From the NCBI RefSeq assembly GCF_019399895.1, contig NC_091882.1:62001-126000 (forward strand): a DNA stretch of 64,000 bases. The letters run 5' to 3'. Shown here piece by piece: positions 46,758-61,700 of this stretch. Position 1 is the stretch's first letter; each line of letters begins with the position of its first letter. The stretch is from Cardiocondyla obscurior (lineage: Eukaryota > Arthropoda > Insecta > Hymenoptera > Formicidae). A program made the translations under genes and the position numbers. The notes below the pieces were generated by a model. It saw nothing but the letters and a program-made list of their open reading frames with translations, made no database searches and was not told the origin of the DNA.

Positions 46758-49700
46758 ATGAATGGAACGGCAGCGCTACGACGCAGCGTCGGGGCTGGTG
46801 CAGGCACCATCAGTGGAGCCGTCGAACCAGCACCCATCGCCACTCTAGTTGTATACAAGGACGACGCTGGATTTGGAATGAAAGTTTCTGGTGACAATCC
46901 AGTTTACGTTCAGTCTGTGAAAGAAGGTACGTTTAAAATAATACATTTAATTTGCGTACAATATCGAACGGACACTACAGCAGCATTTTGTCTTCAGGTG
47001 GTGCAGCGGCAAGAGCTGGTCTTCATGCAGGTGACAAAATAATTAAGGTAAATACATAATAATGTTTGTTGGGAAAAAATTGTAGAAAGCTTGTTAATCT
47101 AAATCAGGCCTGTTCAAAACTTTGCTCGCGAGCTTAAGAGGATCTTAAAGCGAACACCGAACTTCTACAAGAACGGTATGGTGAAAAAGAAAATTAAATT
47201 TGTCTGTAACTATAATTTTCTGCATTACAAGAAACATATGTAAAATGTTTTGATAAATGCTATAAACGCATTCTGTTTTTGTTACACTTATTAGATATGT
47301 AACAGAATTAATTCTCAAACGAAACACTTAATACGATTTTGCAAAAGAAATAATACTTTTTCTTTTGTGTTGAAGGTGAATGGAGTCAATGTAATGCAGT
47401 CCACACATACTGATGTGGTTCAACTTATAAAATGTAAGACTTGCATTTTTTACTGGATTTAAGTTTTGTACATTTATAAACAACATATGCATTTTTGTTT
47501 TTATTATATTTTAGCATCAACTCAAGTAGTATTAACGGTACAACAAAAACCAACGTCAAGCGGCGCAGCAGCAACGATAGCAACAGCGACCACAGCAACA
47601 GCCACGTCCGGTCTGCAGGTCGGGATAATCGGAGGTACGAGTCAACAGTATCAACGCCCTGTTAGTTTATCGGCGGCTGGAACCATGTCGCCTTCGCAAC
47701 CGGCGACTTCCCTTCATCGAGCATCTACTGCACCGGCGGGCGGTGCTCCGTGTACTACTACTCGAATTACGGCTCCGCAACCAGTTGACGTAAGTATAGA
47801 AGAAAGCTCGGAATTAGTTGCACAAACAAAGTTAACGCTCTTTATGCTTTAACTTTGATTTTAAACATTATAAAATTATAATTAAAACTAAAATTAAAGT
47901 CGAATTTATTGTTATTTTTTCAGCTTGAAAAGAAACGGCAACTGGAAACGCAGAGAGTTCACACATTCCAGCTGATGTTGGAAAAGGAACAAAGTTACGT
48001 AGATAAATTACGAAGCGAGTTGGCAAAAGCTGGTACCAGTAATAGTAACATCAACGTCACGTCTGTGCAAGCAGAACTGGCAGGTGCTGAGAGAAGAGTA
48101 CGCACATTGCAAGAACAGCTTGCAGCGATTAGCACAGCAAACGAACAGGTCTGCATACTTATTTTTTGTTTATATGTTTATCTGTACATAACACTCTTTT
48201 AATAACGGATATCTACGTGTATTATAAACATTTTTTATTAGAAACTTTATCACATAACACATTTAAGAATTTAATGAACCTTCATGAAAGAGGAGTCGCT
48301 TTTTATGATCGAGACCTCGACTACATGTGTATTATAGACTTTATTCTCTTGACGCTCATTTATCTAAATGTTTTAGTTAGGATGCCCTGTTTTTGTCTTA
48401 TATTTTATATAATTTTAGGTGTCATGTACACTGAGAAGCAGATATGGCATTTGCCGTGGCCTTTTAGGCCCGGCCCGGGGGGTGGTGATCGAGAAGACGG
48501 GGAAAGAAAGAGGCGCTTCGCGGTATATTAACTATGGGTTTCGTGTGAGGATTGACGTACATCACGATAGTGTTATACGCTAACCGCCGTCGCCGCGGTA
48601 AATGCCATATCTGCTTCTCAGTGTACAATATATTTAGTTTGGTGTTAGTTTACTAAGTCCATTTTTTATATTAAAGTTTCATGACCCTGAGTGCAACGGA
48701 AGCATCCCAAATTAGCACAGTAGAAAACGAAAACCAATCAGATTGTTTAGGTAGAATTAAGATAAATTTTAGGTAGAATTAAGATAAATTTATACAGGGT
48801 ATTCCACGAGCGGTTAAGCTATTGTGGGGCATCCTGTATAATCTGTTTGGTGGTATCCGTTTTACATCGCGCATCTGGAAATTCATTCATTACAACCGCC
48901 GTGTGTTCGTTTCTTATTGTGTCCAATTCGCACTGCGATCGAACCATCGTATGTCCATTTCCTGCTGTATCATATCGTTATTATATCCATTTATTACTAC
49001 GTTTCTCTTTTTAATGTGTCCGGTTGTTACTATGTTAGATTGCTGTCATTACGTCCATTTCCTATTACGTCCGATTATCACTGTGTTCGTTTTATTCTGT
49101 GCACATTCGGAGCTCGTTCTTTATTTTTTAGAACATGATAAAAATTATGCAATAAGAGACCAAGTGTAACATTTTGTTGAAAAATGTATTAAAATCTTTT
49201 TTTTTTATTCTAAGTTATTACACGAAGATTTTAGAATAAAAAACCAATTGATAGGGAGTTATTTATGTCGTCTATTAGCAACAAGGATCATTAGAGAATT
49301 TTAATAAAATTTTAAGAAAAGTAATGAGATCAAATTATTATTTTTTTTTTTTTTTTACAATTACGTTATTGTAAATGTAAAAAAATACAGTTTAAACAGT
49401 TTTATTATATTTTTTTTACTTAAATTAGCTCATATTTTTAAAAAACTTATTAATGTTCCTTAAATTTACGTAAAATTATATTTTTTATTAATTGGTTTTT
49501 TATCGCATAGTCCAAATGTTTTATTTCGCGAGTGCACCATAGCTTTCGCTTATTTTTGCTAACACATTATTGTGTTTTACAGCTTTGCTTTTCTTTGGTA
49601 ACAGCAAGTTTTTGTTGTGTCTTACAGCTTTGCTCATTGGTAACAAACACCTTGTGTTCTTCGGGTTATTGTCCACCCTCAAACAACGGCAGTGGCGCAG

Positions 49701-52700
49701 ATGTGCCGCCTCCACTGCCGTCGCGCAAATCCCTATCCATGCAAAGTCTCTCTCCGCCGCCTTTGCCTCCCCGACCTCCACCTGCCATGCAAAATACAGT
49801 CCAACCGGAGCTGGACCGACATCTGATTCACTTAACGCCTTCAACAGTCAATCAGGGTATTTCTAACTCTGTAAGTAGTCTAATTATCCAATAATAATAA
49901 ATTGATTTTTTTAAATATCTGTTTTATACTTGCTAATAAACGTACATACATGTGTACGTTATGTACATATGCTGCCTGCGAAGTATTCTTTTGTCTTAGG
50001 TGGCTTTTGGCGCACGGTTATCGACAGTTTTGATACAAACTGAATCTTATGTACCCTCATACTCTCATATATTTTTAAGAATGTACTAAGATCTTTGTTA
50101 AACACACAGGCAGAAATATATGTAATAAGTTCGACAGTTTTTAGTCTGCTTGGTATAACTTTCGGAGTAATTTTCTATGCCAGTTAATAGTAACTTTTAA
50201 ATGCACAGAACCTTTCACATTCACTGATACACGTACATATATCTAATATATGTATATAATATATATTTATTAATACAAGTAGAAAAGGGTGGCATGGACC
50301 CTTGCTGTATTATATATGGTCCTAACAGTCGAATCTAACCAGTCAGACGGCCAGATATTAAACATAACAATATAACACAAATTTTTTCAATTTATGCACA
50401 GGATATTCTACAAATTACTGCCGAAATTTTAACGATATATTTTTGAACTGAAAATAAAACGAAAATTCTAATGCGTAACTGTGAAAATAAAAGATCGTTT
50501 ATTTTGAAGGCGTTAAATATAACAAAAGCTATTGGTTTGTGACATTTTACGAATTTATAGTTTGTTTTATGTATTATTTTTATTATTTTTAATATTCTGT
50601 AATAATATCACTTGATCTCTGTTACTGACATGTACAATACGTTATATTTTTTTATTTAATTACAAGTGAACTAATAATTTAACTCTTTACAAGCTTGCAG
50701 TTTTTAAATACAAATTAACAATAAAATACTTTTTTTTATTACGATAAAATTTGTATTGAGTATTAAAACTTTTGTCTTATTATTGGTTCGAGAATGCGTA
50801 AAAATTTCGTTTGCGATTTGTGGAACACTATGTATAAAACTTGTAATAATCTGTAATGAATTATTATATAGTTTTCCCAAGATGCGGATTTAAGTGCCTC
50901 AAGCGCGCTTAGTAAGCACCAACGAACAAAGTCCAGCCCGGAACAATTGGGAACGACTGCGCTGTCCCCGTCGGAGGCTAGTAGACGTTTAATTGCTTCC
51001 GAATCAATGAATGATTTATTACCTCCACGACACGTCAGGCATAATGATATCGATGTTAATGAATTGCCACGTGTTACGCCACCAGGGACTCCGCCACCGC
51101 CATATCCTGCTCCTGTTCTAGGGCAAGATATTTTCTCGTCCACATTAGAAGATGTAAATATTTTATTTGTTCGAAACTTTCATTAGCAGTTACACATTTT
51201 TTATTATGACTTAATTTACATTAAATTCTTTTAATCTCTCAGTATAATTAAATATAATTAAATCAGATAATTAAATTATAAGTCGTAAAAAACTGTATAG
51301 AATCTTTTTACATATTTCTTTTTGTTGTTGTAATAACAGGCACTTGCGATTGATATCATTCCTGGACTGCCAGCGTTTCAACAGCCAATTATGTCAATGG
51401 AAGAAGATGATGTTAGCGATCAGGAAATCGTAAGTTATCCAAGAATTTATGTATAAAATGCTTTTCAACATCTGTGGATATGAATTTACCTTGTTGATTA
51501 ATATTTTAGGGTCAATTAGAAGATCACGGCCCGTTCCAATCTTTATCCAGGCTGTGGGGACATCACGCGCACCTTGCTGTATTTATTAATTACGTATTAT
51601 CTAATAGTGATCCTTCTAGTTTGGTACGTATAATTATTTGCAATACTTTATTACATATATTTAAATTGTGGCACGTTCCAAGATACAACTGTTTTTATGA
51701 TAAAAAATTTATATAAAAACTAATTGATATATACTATATTTATATTAATATAATTTTTTTTTCTTTGTAGTTGTTTTACTTAGTAACCGATTTGTACAAG
51801 GAGGGAAATGCCAAAGAGATGAAGAAATGGGCATACGAAATTTATTCTAGTTTTCTAGCACCTGGTGCAGTAAGTAATTCAATGCATAAATACATATATC
51901 ATATAAAATTAAAATTTTTTTTGTGTTTACGTAATCACATTACACTTAACATTTTCTTTGCAATATTTTTATTATATTCTAGTTGAATATAATTTTATTT
52001 TATTATGCAATTTGAGATCGATTTATTACTTTGTTTCCTTCGAATTTTTCAACTACCTATATAACCGTATATATATTATCTGTTTAGCCGTTACGTCTGC
52101 ATAATGTGGATGAGACTATTGCAATTGAAATTCACGATGTTCTGTTGAAAGAATCTGATAAAGAAGAAATTCTCAGAAAGGTATGTGGCATTTGGCATAA
52201 GCCAAAATACAAAAAATTAATGTACAGGTTATTAATAAATTTTTATTTTAAAACATTATAATGAAAAAATTTATTAACTATTGTATAATAAATATTTCTA
52301 CAGTTTTTTAAGTTTTAAGCAGTATTTTTTAAATTATAAGAATTATTAAGTTTATTTTTGTTAGACTTTATAAATTTTGTTAATATTGTGACTAACTTTA
52401 ATTGTTTTTATTACAGATATTTTATAAGCCACGTACTAAAGCAAAAGAAGAATTGAACGAACAGCTGATGCACTTTCAGCAGAAAAGAACTGCAGGACTA
52501 GCCACAATCTTTGGCCCAACTGACATTTCACTTGATGAAAGCATATCCGATAAAGCGCGTGAAACAAAAATTATTGAGACGTATCTTTTGCCGAAAATGG
52601 AGCCTTATCTGTAAGAGATTTTACTTAAAGAAGTTTTATTTATAGAAACTAAACTTTTTATAAGATTTTGTTAAAGATAAAAAATAATTGAAACGATACA

Positions 52701-55700
52701 TACAAGCAAATAGTAAAGTACTTATAGTTAATAATACAAAAAAATATTGAAATAATTCTAATATTAAAAGATTATGCTGCGTTTTTTTTTTTTGTAATAT
52801 AACTATAATGTACAAGATAAAAATTTGGAAAATTTTCAGGGAAGATATAGAAAAAGACAACGTAGATTTGCGACTTTTCACGACGGCAGCTAGTCTGGCT
52901 ACCATATTAATAAAGATTTTCCAGTTGCGACCGGTATGGGCCGATCGAGTGCCCACCTTTGTTGCAAAAGATAAATCTAACATCAAAGCACGGTTACTTA
53001 CTGGAAGATCACGTAAAATGACAATTAAAGGGCATCATTTCGTAGCGCATCAGTATTTTACAACGACTTACTGCAATCATTGTCAAAATCTTATCGGCGG
53101 AATTGGTCCTCAAGGATATTTATGCAGTGGTATGTAAAATATTTAATTAATCGCTTTCAAAATTTTTATTGTACAAAAATTTACTTGAAAAATAAATGTG
53201 TAGGGCAGCTCAAGATATTAATTATAAAAATCGGTCTAGAAAAAAACAAAGTTCGATTTTGCATGCAAAGAATTTTTTACTCTATCCCCTTTTCATTATG
53301 GAAAAAATTTTTATAAAATACTTATGTTAGTCCACAAAAACGGCATCTTCGTATACTCACTATGCCACTTTTACTGTGTGTACAATCAATGATAATAAAG
53401 TATTATTTATTAATTGATTAATAGATTGTTCCCTCAGCGTGCATCGACAATGTGTTCGTGTATTAGATGAAAATTGTCTTGGACCCTTAGTGCGAAAAGA
53501 AAAAGCCAATGATAGAATTAGTAAATTGATGGAACGTATCCGACCGGAGAGGAAGCCTCCATCGTCCCATCATCATTCCCAGAATCAAACGTCGCATCGT
53601 AAGTTTAGCTTTTAATAGTTTATACAAATTGTAATTTAAGTTTATACATTACATGATTTTTATTGGTATTGACAACATTTGTTTTTTTTTCGCAGACGAT
53701 AAAATGAAAAAGAGTGAAGAAGATTGTGGTGCATTAACAGATGGAGAAAATGGTAAGAATCTTTATTCTCTGTTTCTTAATTATTTTTAATATACAATGT
53801 TTATGTACATGCTATTGTTATATGAATATTTCTATTTTCAGGAGAGCATCGTATAGGTTTGGCCGGTAACACTCGCAACAATTGTGACAGAATGAGAATT
53901 TCCAGTTTAGGAGGAATCGTTGATCATGCAGATACTATGGATAATCCCTCGTCGCGAGAAGATATTTCCGAAATGGTCCAGCAAAATATTTCTAGTAAGC
54001 CAAAGACGTCAAACATCAACAGGTCTGAAAGTTATAAAGAGCGGATACATCATAAGCGACAATTAAGGGAAAAGAGAAAGACCAGCGATCCAAATCTTTC
54101 GAAAACAAAGTGAGTATTTAAAACAAAGTACTAATAAATATTTACGATACTATTAAAATATCTAATTAACTATGAATACTCAAACATTAAAGAACAATTT
54201 TTTAGTATTGTGTGTAATTGTTCTCACTTTCGCGATATTGGATTAAAATAATTAAAGCAAGAATAATTAATTATTTTTTTTATTTTTCTATTAAAAATAA
54301 TTTATTCGTAATTTAAAGATATTTACTCTCGGTGCTATTTTAAGGATAAAATATTTCTGAATAGATGTTTATGTGCATTTTTTAAAGATTTATTTTTCGT
54401 ATATTAAATAGACAACTGTAGATAGATGTTGGAGACATTTTTACTGTATTATTCAGACTGGCAGTGGTATTTTTAGCACGTATGTTCTAAAGTAGGGAAC
54501 AGATATGAAAGAACTTGCGCAAAGTGAGACCTTCGCATGATGAATATGGAATTAATTATCTTCGCGGCAAGCAAAGAGTATATTTAATTTCAAGACAAAA
54601 ATTAAAAAATAAATTATTTTAATTCTGTTTTTACTTCAAATAATATTTTATTTCTTTGTTGTCTAATAGAAAGTTAATTCTAAATAAAAAGCTTCTTTCA
54701 ATTAGGTAATTGAAAATATATTTTAAACGTTAATAAGGATTATACGTGATAATATTCGCGGAGTGGCTATTGCGCCAGGGGGTAAAACGTTCTCGAGTCG
54801 CTATGTTCGTGCTATCACCGATAGAGCGATAAAAAGCTACCTCGCCATTTGCTCGCTATTACTGTACTGTTAAAAATGGCATTCGGCCGTATGCCTGGAC
54901 TAGAGGCTGCTCGTCTACGTATTAGCGGAGGCCGTCCGGGCCCACGGACTTTTGGCAGCGTTCCTCTTTTACGCCTCGCCTCCCCCGTCCTTTCCGTAAC
55001 GAAACGCGCGCGAAGAGCGCAAACTCGACCCGCTTATCTCATTCGCCGTTGTACGAAGGTGTGTATACAGAACCGTCATTCGAAAGGCCTTCAGTATGAC
55101 ATTAAACGTTCAATTCCGCGGATGGCTATTGCGTCGCTTCGATGGCACGGGACACCCACGCTTTCGGGGTACTTTTGAAACGACCGCTCTCCCTTTAACG
55201 TTTCAGTCGAAAGCTCGATCGCGCCGCTACCTCGTTGCCGATCTCGTTCTCGTTTCGATTGTGTATTACTCGCGCCGCTATTAATCACCCTTTCTTAATT
55301 ACTCGACAGTTTATTGAAAGCTCTGTGACTTACGCGACTTGTACGAAATATTTATTTGTGAATATGTGAAGTAGTAAGGTAACATTTGCCGCGTATTAAT
55401 GGAAAATTTCGCAACGATATTCTTTTTCCAATGCATTGAAGTTAATATAAGAATAAATTATATACATATATTATTTAAAAATATTTTAAAGACATAAAAT
55501 TATTAAACAAATTTACAACAAGAGTACACATTACGTATAACAAATATTTGAGATTATCGAAATGTCTGCGCAATTTCTCATACATTTAAATTAAGAAGAG
55601 ATATTCAAACGTTTTCGATGATTCACTTTATTATTCTTGTTAAAACGCGTGTATATACCCGCCGAAATAGAATTCCATTTAATAGAAACTTATAACATTT

Positions 55701-58700
55701 TTATTAAATTTATATTAAATATTTTAATTTTATTAATGCTTATTATTGTGCTAAATTATGATTTCTAATATTATTCCACGCTATTTTATATAAACGTAAA
55801 TTGCACGATTTTAAGTTATTTCAGAAAATTTTAGTAAAGTGGTTATTATGTGCTAAAATTAATTATTTTTTTTCGAGTCAATAAGAGACTTCAATGTGGA
55901 AATGTAATATCTTAATGAATTCGCGAAGTTTTTCACTTTCATATTGGTAAATCAATTAGGAGATTAATTAAACGAACGCGTCTTGTCAATATCTAAGTTT
56001 AGGATTCCCCGAATGTTTAATGATTTCTATTCTATGCCAAGAGGAGCCACGTCGACAAATGACGTATGAATTGATATATGCTTCGGAATGCCTCGGAATA
56101 GTCCGAATTCGTAAAAATCACAAAAGAAAACCGTGTTACACACACGGTTATTTATACAGTACCAGAGAACTCGTATATGTAGGTCTCGTAAATGTGGCTC
56201 GTTCCATCGGCAGTGTAACTTGAATTTGTCGAGAATTCATCGAGTAACATTCCCAGTTGTAACTCGAACATTTCGAAATTTGTTTAAAATAGTCACTACA
56301 TTTTTAACTAATTATTAAAGCTATCCTAAAATTTTCAACAATATAGACATTTTTTAAATATAATATATACTTTGCGCCGATGTTGGGCAAATTAATTAAA
56401 TATCTTTAAACGTTTGTACTTATAAATTATTTATATAATAATAATTATAAATTATTATTAGCGTTATAAAAGCGAAGGGTATGAAGATTTCTATTAGAAA
56501 CGGCTAACCAGAGTTAATCATTCCGGTGAATAATTTTTTAACATTTATATTTCTAATTTACTTTTGAATATTTATATATGTATAGTTTAATGACTTACTC
56601 AATCTTTTTTGTATTAAATTTTTCTCTTGCATGCTACGGGTATTTTTTTTTTTTTATTATAATTACGTACAAAAGTTTTTGATTAAATTTTAACAACCTC
56701 ATTTCGTGCTACAAAAACGAAGTATTTGTGGCTCGAAAAAAGTACGCGTAGTGAGGAACATCCTATACAATATTGATTTGAAGGTATCGATCGCTTCGGA
56801 AATAAAAGCTAAGACATATCCCTGCTCTGACATCACTCGGTTTACCAACGTATACACATATTGGACAGACTCGATAAACGGATCGTTTTTTTTCTCTCTC
56901 ATTTGGCTTTTCCATTGATTTTTTAAAAATAAGTAATATTTTCTTTTAAATCACTGTCTATTTCTTTTTTATAAAAAATTATTCTTCTAGCAATTTTAAT
57001 TTTTATATTTTTTTTTCATGCGTAATGTTTTATCGTGTTTAATTAATGATTGAACTGTATACCGTAACAAAATTTTATTGCACTCCAGAGAGTTACATAC
57101 CTTCGGCGCGAGTAAAAATAGTCTACATTTAGGAATTTTTAGTACAGTAAACTGTGTTGCACTCAATGCAAATGCATTGCTGAAACAAACGCTGTAGTGC
57201 ACGTTGTTATTATCGAAACAAACGCTTTAGTATGCACTTTCTGAACTAGATCAACCAGAGCGGCTGAAAAAACAAACCTCGTGTTTCTATTGCTGTTCTT
57301 AAAAACGCCGCCACATGCGGGGGTAACTTACGTGTGCGTATAAATTTTCCCCAACGAATCGGACCGTCACGTCTGAATATCAGCTTCCGCTGGCACGGCT
57401 GTGATGATTAATATCTCGATTTTTATTTCAAGCCCCGCTAAAATTCTAACTATTTAAATCGGCGAGAGTGAGAATTATCGGCCGCGTAAATATAGTGAAA
57501 ATTTTCCTCACGTGCAATGTGGTGAAATCTGTAAACAGCTAAGAGAAGAAACATAAAGAAAATGAGGCAGCGCGGCTCGCGACGCGTCCGTTCACGAATA
57601 ACGTCCAGTGATGAGAGTTCCGTCGATCCGTCGGTATTAGAACTGGCATCTCATTCGGATCAATTGGGTGATGCCCCCGCGAAGAAAAATTCGGATCTTA
57701 ACGAAAACGACAGTGCGTTGCATACTCTGTCGAACGACGATGTCGCAGTCGCCGCCGCGCGTGAATGTCTACATTATCTCGACGAACGACGCACGAAGTC
57801 CGAAAGGTACTTTTCCTAATAGAAGGAATTAGAGTTTTATCGTATTCTCGTTTTCCTTTCCAGTGTTAAATAACTAATTTGTAAATTAGTCGTAGAGAGA
57901 GTAATAACGATTTTAACAGTTACTTTTATTACCACTTTATGCATTGCAAATTTTATTCGTTCACATAACTGTGGTCTTTAATATACGATAAAAGTAAAAT
58001 ATATTGATTTAAATGGCTTCAGAACATAGAACAGATTTTAAAGAATATTTTATTAATTAAAACGCTGTTTTAATTACGCTTTTAAATGGTGTTCGCCGGT
58101 TGAAAGATTGTGTGAGAAATTATATATTAATGTTACAAAAATGTAATTGAAGCGAGTGTACTAAAAGATTGAAAGTATTTAACTTTCTCAAAATTAAACA
58201 GTAAAAATTGAGAGAAGAAAAGGTTTTTTTGTGGTTTGAGTATTTATAGTATTTATAATTAAATTAGAGATTGACAAAAATGTGTATAAAATATAAATTT
58301 ATATCTTATTGTTTATTAGTGTAATTATATAACATTAATTTAATGCTAATATAAGTTGTTTAATGTATTTTATCATATAATACATTTTATAATAATTTGT
58401 GTAAGTATTTATAATAAGTATTAAAAAGCAATTTAATTTTTTAGCTTAAGGAACAGCAACTTCTATTAACTATTTTATAACATTCGCAAACATAATCATT
58501 TCATGAAAACGTATACTGCTTTAAATGTGAGACAGTGCACATTTCCCCAAGGTTACAATTTTAATTAAAAAGAAATCCATTGTTCTGAATACAATGAGGA
58601 AATTAAGATTTTAAATATATTCTTTTATTTTGATATGCGTAAAATTTTAATTTCATAAAATTTTCTAAAAAATAACAAAATAGAAATTTAAAAAATCCAG

Positions 58701-61700
58701 TTTTTGTTCAAGAAAATAACTTTTCTCTAAAGAATATATTTTTTTTTATACGTGAAAATAATGTAATAACGTAAATTGCAATACTGAACCGATTGGTCTC
58801 GAACGCTGAATATTATAGTTAATAAGTTAGTGAAATACATACATTGCTAACGATTGACTATAGAGTCGATTGCAGTGACTGCGAACAACCGTCCGGCACA
58901 TTTCCTGGGAACTCGGCCGCCAGTTCGTCAAACAGTAGCCTTTCGACGAGGAGCCTGGATAGTCCTAGTTCCAGTTTGGAACAGGTACACCCGACTTCAT
59001 CGGCGGCAAACGCGTCAACCTCTTGGGACAGTGATGTTGATGTTGAGGCTGATCCGCCGGATTGGAGTCAAGCTGTGCCAGAGGACGTTCTTACACAACT
59101 CAGTAACTCTGAGAAAAAGAGACAAGATGTTATTAATGGTGAGTAGTTAATTTGCCATAATATATGAAACCCATTGACTATTTTATAATTAAAAAAAAAT
59201 CAAAAAATTACTTTATAAAAAATATCTTTTTTTTTTTTTTTTTTTTTTAGAATTGTTTCACACCGAACGCTCTCATGTTCGCGCGCTGAAAGTACTTTCA
59301 CATGTCTTCCACAAGCCCTTGCTGGAATCTCAAGTGCTGCCATTAGATCAGATTCAATTGCTGTTCTCTAATTTGGACGAAATGCTCATGATACATTCAC
59401 GTTTTAACCAAACGATGAAACGGAAGAAAAAGGAGAATCCATGCGTGAGCGACGTGGGTGAAGTTCTGCTGGAAATGTTTGACGGCGAAGCTGGCGAGAT
59501 GTTTGAGAAGGCTGCGTCAATTTACTGCGCTAAGCAGCAGGTAGCACTGGATGCTTTGCGCGATCGCCGACGTAAGGATTCCAAGTTAAATTCTTTCCTA
59601 AATGAGATAGAGGCAAATCCATTGTGTCGCCGTCTACAATTAAAAGATCATATACTTACCGGTATGCTGCGACTTACAAAGTATCCGCTGCTCTTTGAAA
59701 ATCTCGCTAAATACACGCCGGATAATAATGAAAAGGAAAAAGCAGCTATATTGCGCAGTCTCGAACGCAGTAAAGAGATTTTGAGTAGAGTCAACCAAGC
59801 GGTGAAAGAGGCCGAGGATCACCAACGACTGACGGAAATTCAGCGAACGATCGATCGGTCGGCCTTTGATAAGTTTGACCATCCAACCGTGCAAGAATTT
59901 AAAAACCTCGATATTACAAAGCGCAAGTTGATATATGAGGGACCGCTGCAGTGGCGACGTACCGAGCCGAATCGATCAATGCCAAATCGCTCGGTGCCGA
60001 AGCCCGTTGACTTACATGTAGTATTACTTGACGATACGATCTTCTTTCTGCATCGGCAAGACGACAAGTATTTGCTTAAATTTATCAATACGACCAATCA
60101 AGCGGGTAATTCCGTGTTGAGTCCGATCGTAAAGCTGTCCACTGTTCTGGTGCGTCACAACGCCGCCGAAAAGGACTCACTTTATCTTGTCAATACCTCG
60201 CAAAATGGCGCACAGATGTACAATCTTGTAGCACCGTCCTCGGCAGAACGCAAGCTTTGGTGCAAGCATATCTCTGAGGCTGTCGAGGCCTACAAAGCGC
60301 GTGATCGTCAGGGTAGGAGACCAACACCTTCCACCACGCTATCAGAGGAGCCGACGCAATCAATGGAAGACGCCTCGTCATCCGGAATGGAAGCCGATGG
60401 ATTAATTATTGAGAAAGACCAGCCGCAGAATCGGGAATCGAAGGATCTCGGACAAAGTACTACCGACATGCAAGATCATGACGAGGAAATGCCGGAAACT
60501 ATTACCGCTACGGGAACTTCTACAGTCGAACAAACGCAACGAATACAATCATCTGAGTCGCCAACGACAGGTTGTATCACGTTATATATTTAGAGAGTAT
60601 AGTGGTATAAATTAACTCCAAAAAAACTTTTAAAAAATTATTTTTATATGTCCGAATAAAAAAACCTTTACAAAAATTAAATAAATATATATACCACTAT
60701 TTTTGTACAAAGGACAAAGCAATTTTTTTAATCGTTCTTTTTTTAATTCTTTTTTTTCTATATATAGGTCTAGCAGAGCCTTTACGAATGGTTACGTGTA
60801 CTCAATTATCATTGATAGATCCATTGGAAGTTCATGTGGAATTACCACCAGTACATGTTGCGGAACCAGTTCTTACACCGATAGGTAAAAAATTGCTTTT
60901 TAAATAATTTTAGATTATATATTATCACTATTAAATGCATTATTTATTAAACAAAAAAATCAGTACGTCGGTTTTGGTGCCATTTTTCCAATTATACAAT
61001 AATAACAGCAGAAAATTTTATAGAACTTTCGCAATATAATTTTGAAAAATTTTTTATGTAATTACCAAATATTCATATAATAGTGTAAACAAGTTACGAT
61101 TATCTTAAAATATTTCAGAATGTTTAAGGCGTAAAGATGAAGTAATCAAACAGGCTTTACTCGAAAAGCAATCATTGATGGCGGACATATTAAATATTCC
61201 TAAAGAAGATTTCGAGCATGTGGCGGACATGGCATCTGAACCGTCACCGGTGGAAAAAGAGCCTGCTGAACTTATACTTGCTGCTATTAACCAAAGTATT
61301 TATTAAAAACAATAAGTAGGAAATTTAATTTACAATAGTTCGTATTTTATTGAAATAATTAGTAAAGCTTATTAAAGCGAGTCCCAGATGCACAATGTAA
61401 AACGGACTTAATAATGTATATTTATAAAACATTATTTATAGAATAAAATTGTCTACCCAACCTTATGTTTCATGTTTGATTGCAGCTGATCAATTAATGG
61501 GAATGTTAAACTCTGCATTAAACGTAAGCGAGACGGAAACAATATTTGCGACACGTGGGACATCGACACAATCTTCTCCTGCGTGCGAAGCTACTGGTTG
61601 CCCTTCACTACGAAGTCATTCACATTCTCAGCAATCAGTTATGGGAATGATGCAACCGATTTGCCACTATCTCACATCTCAGCTTTCACAATTGTCGCAA

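Larger units (their letters stand above)
48149..49582 (+). other. RhoGEF2 intron 5 with transposon and repeat insertions
   Basis: The intron holds a MITE-like element at 48427-48625, a tandem duplication at about 48744-48793, a fragment bounded by ACAGGGTATTCCA and a near-inverse TGCCCCACAATAG-side segment near 48795-48840, and a degenerate tandem repeat to about 49115. No cassette exon is evident. Confidence 0.55.
54110..57561 (+). other. Large RhoGEF2 intron with CpG-rich island
   Basis: The intron between the C1-linker exon (ends 54109) and the DH-side exon (starts 58864) is 4.7 kb. It contains a GC/CpG-rich block at about 54750-55290, a GC-richer leader-like region at about 57300-57560, and an internal candidate first exon at 57562. 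Otherwise it is AT-rich without coding signal. Confidence 0.55.
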
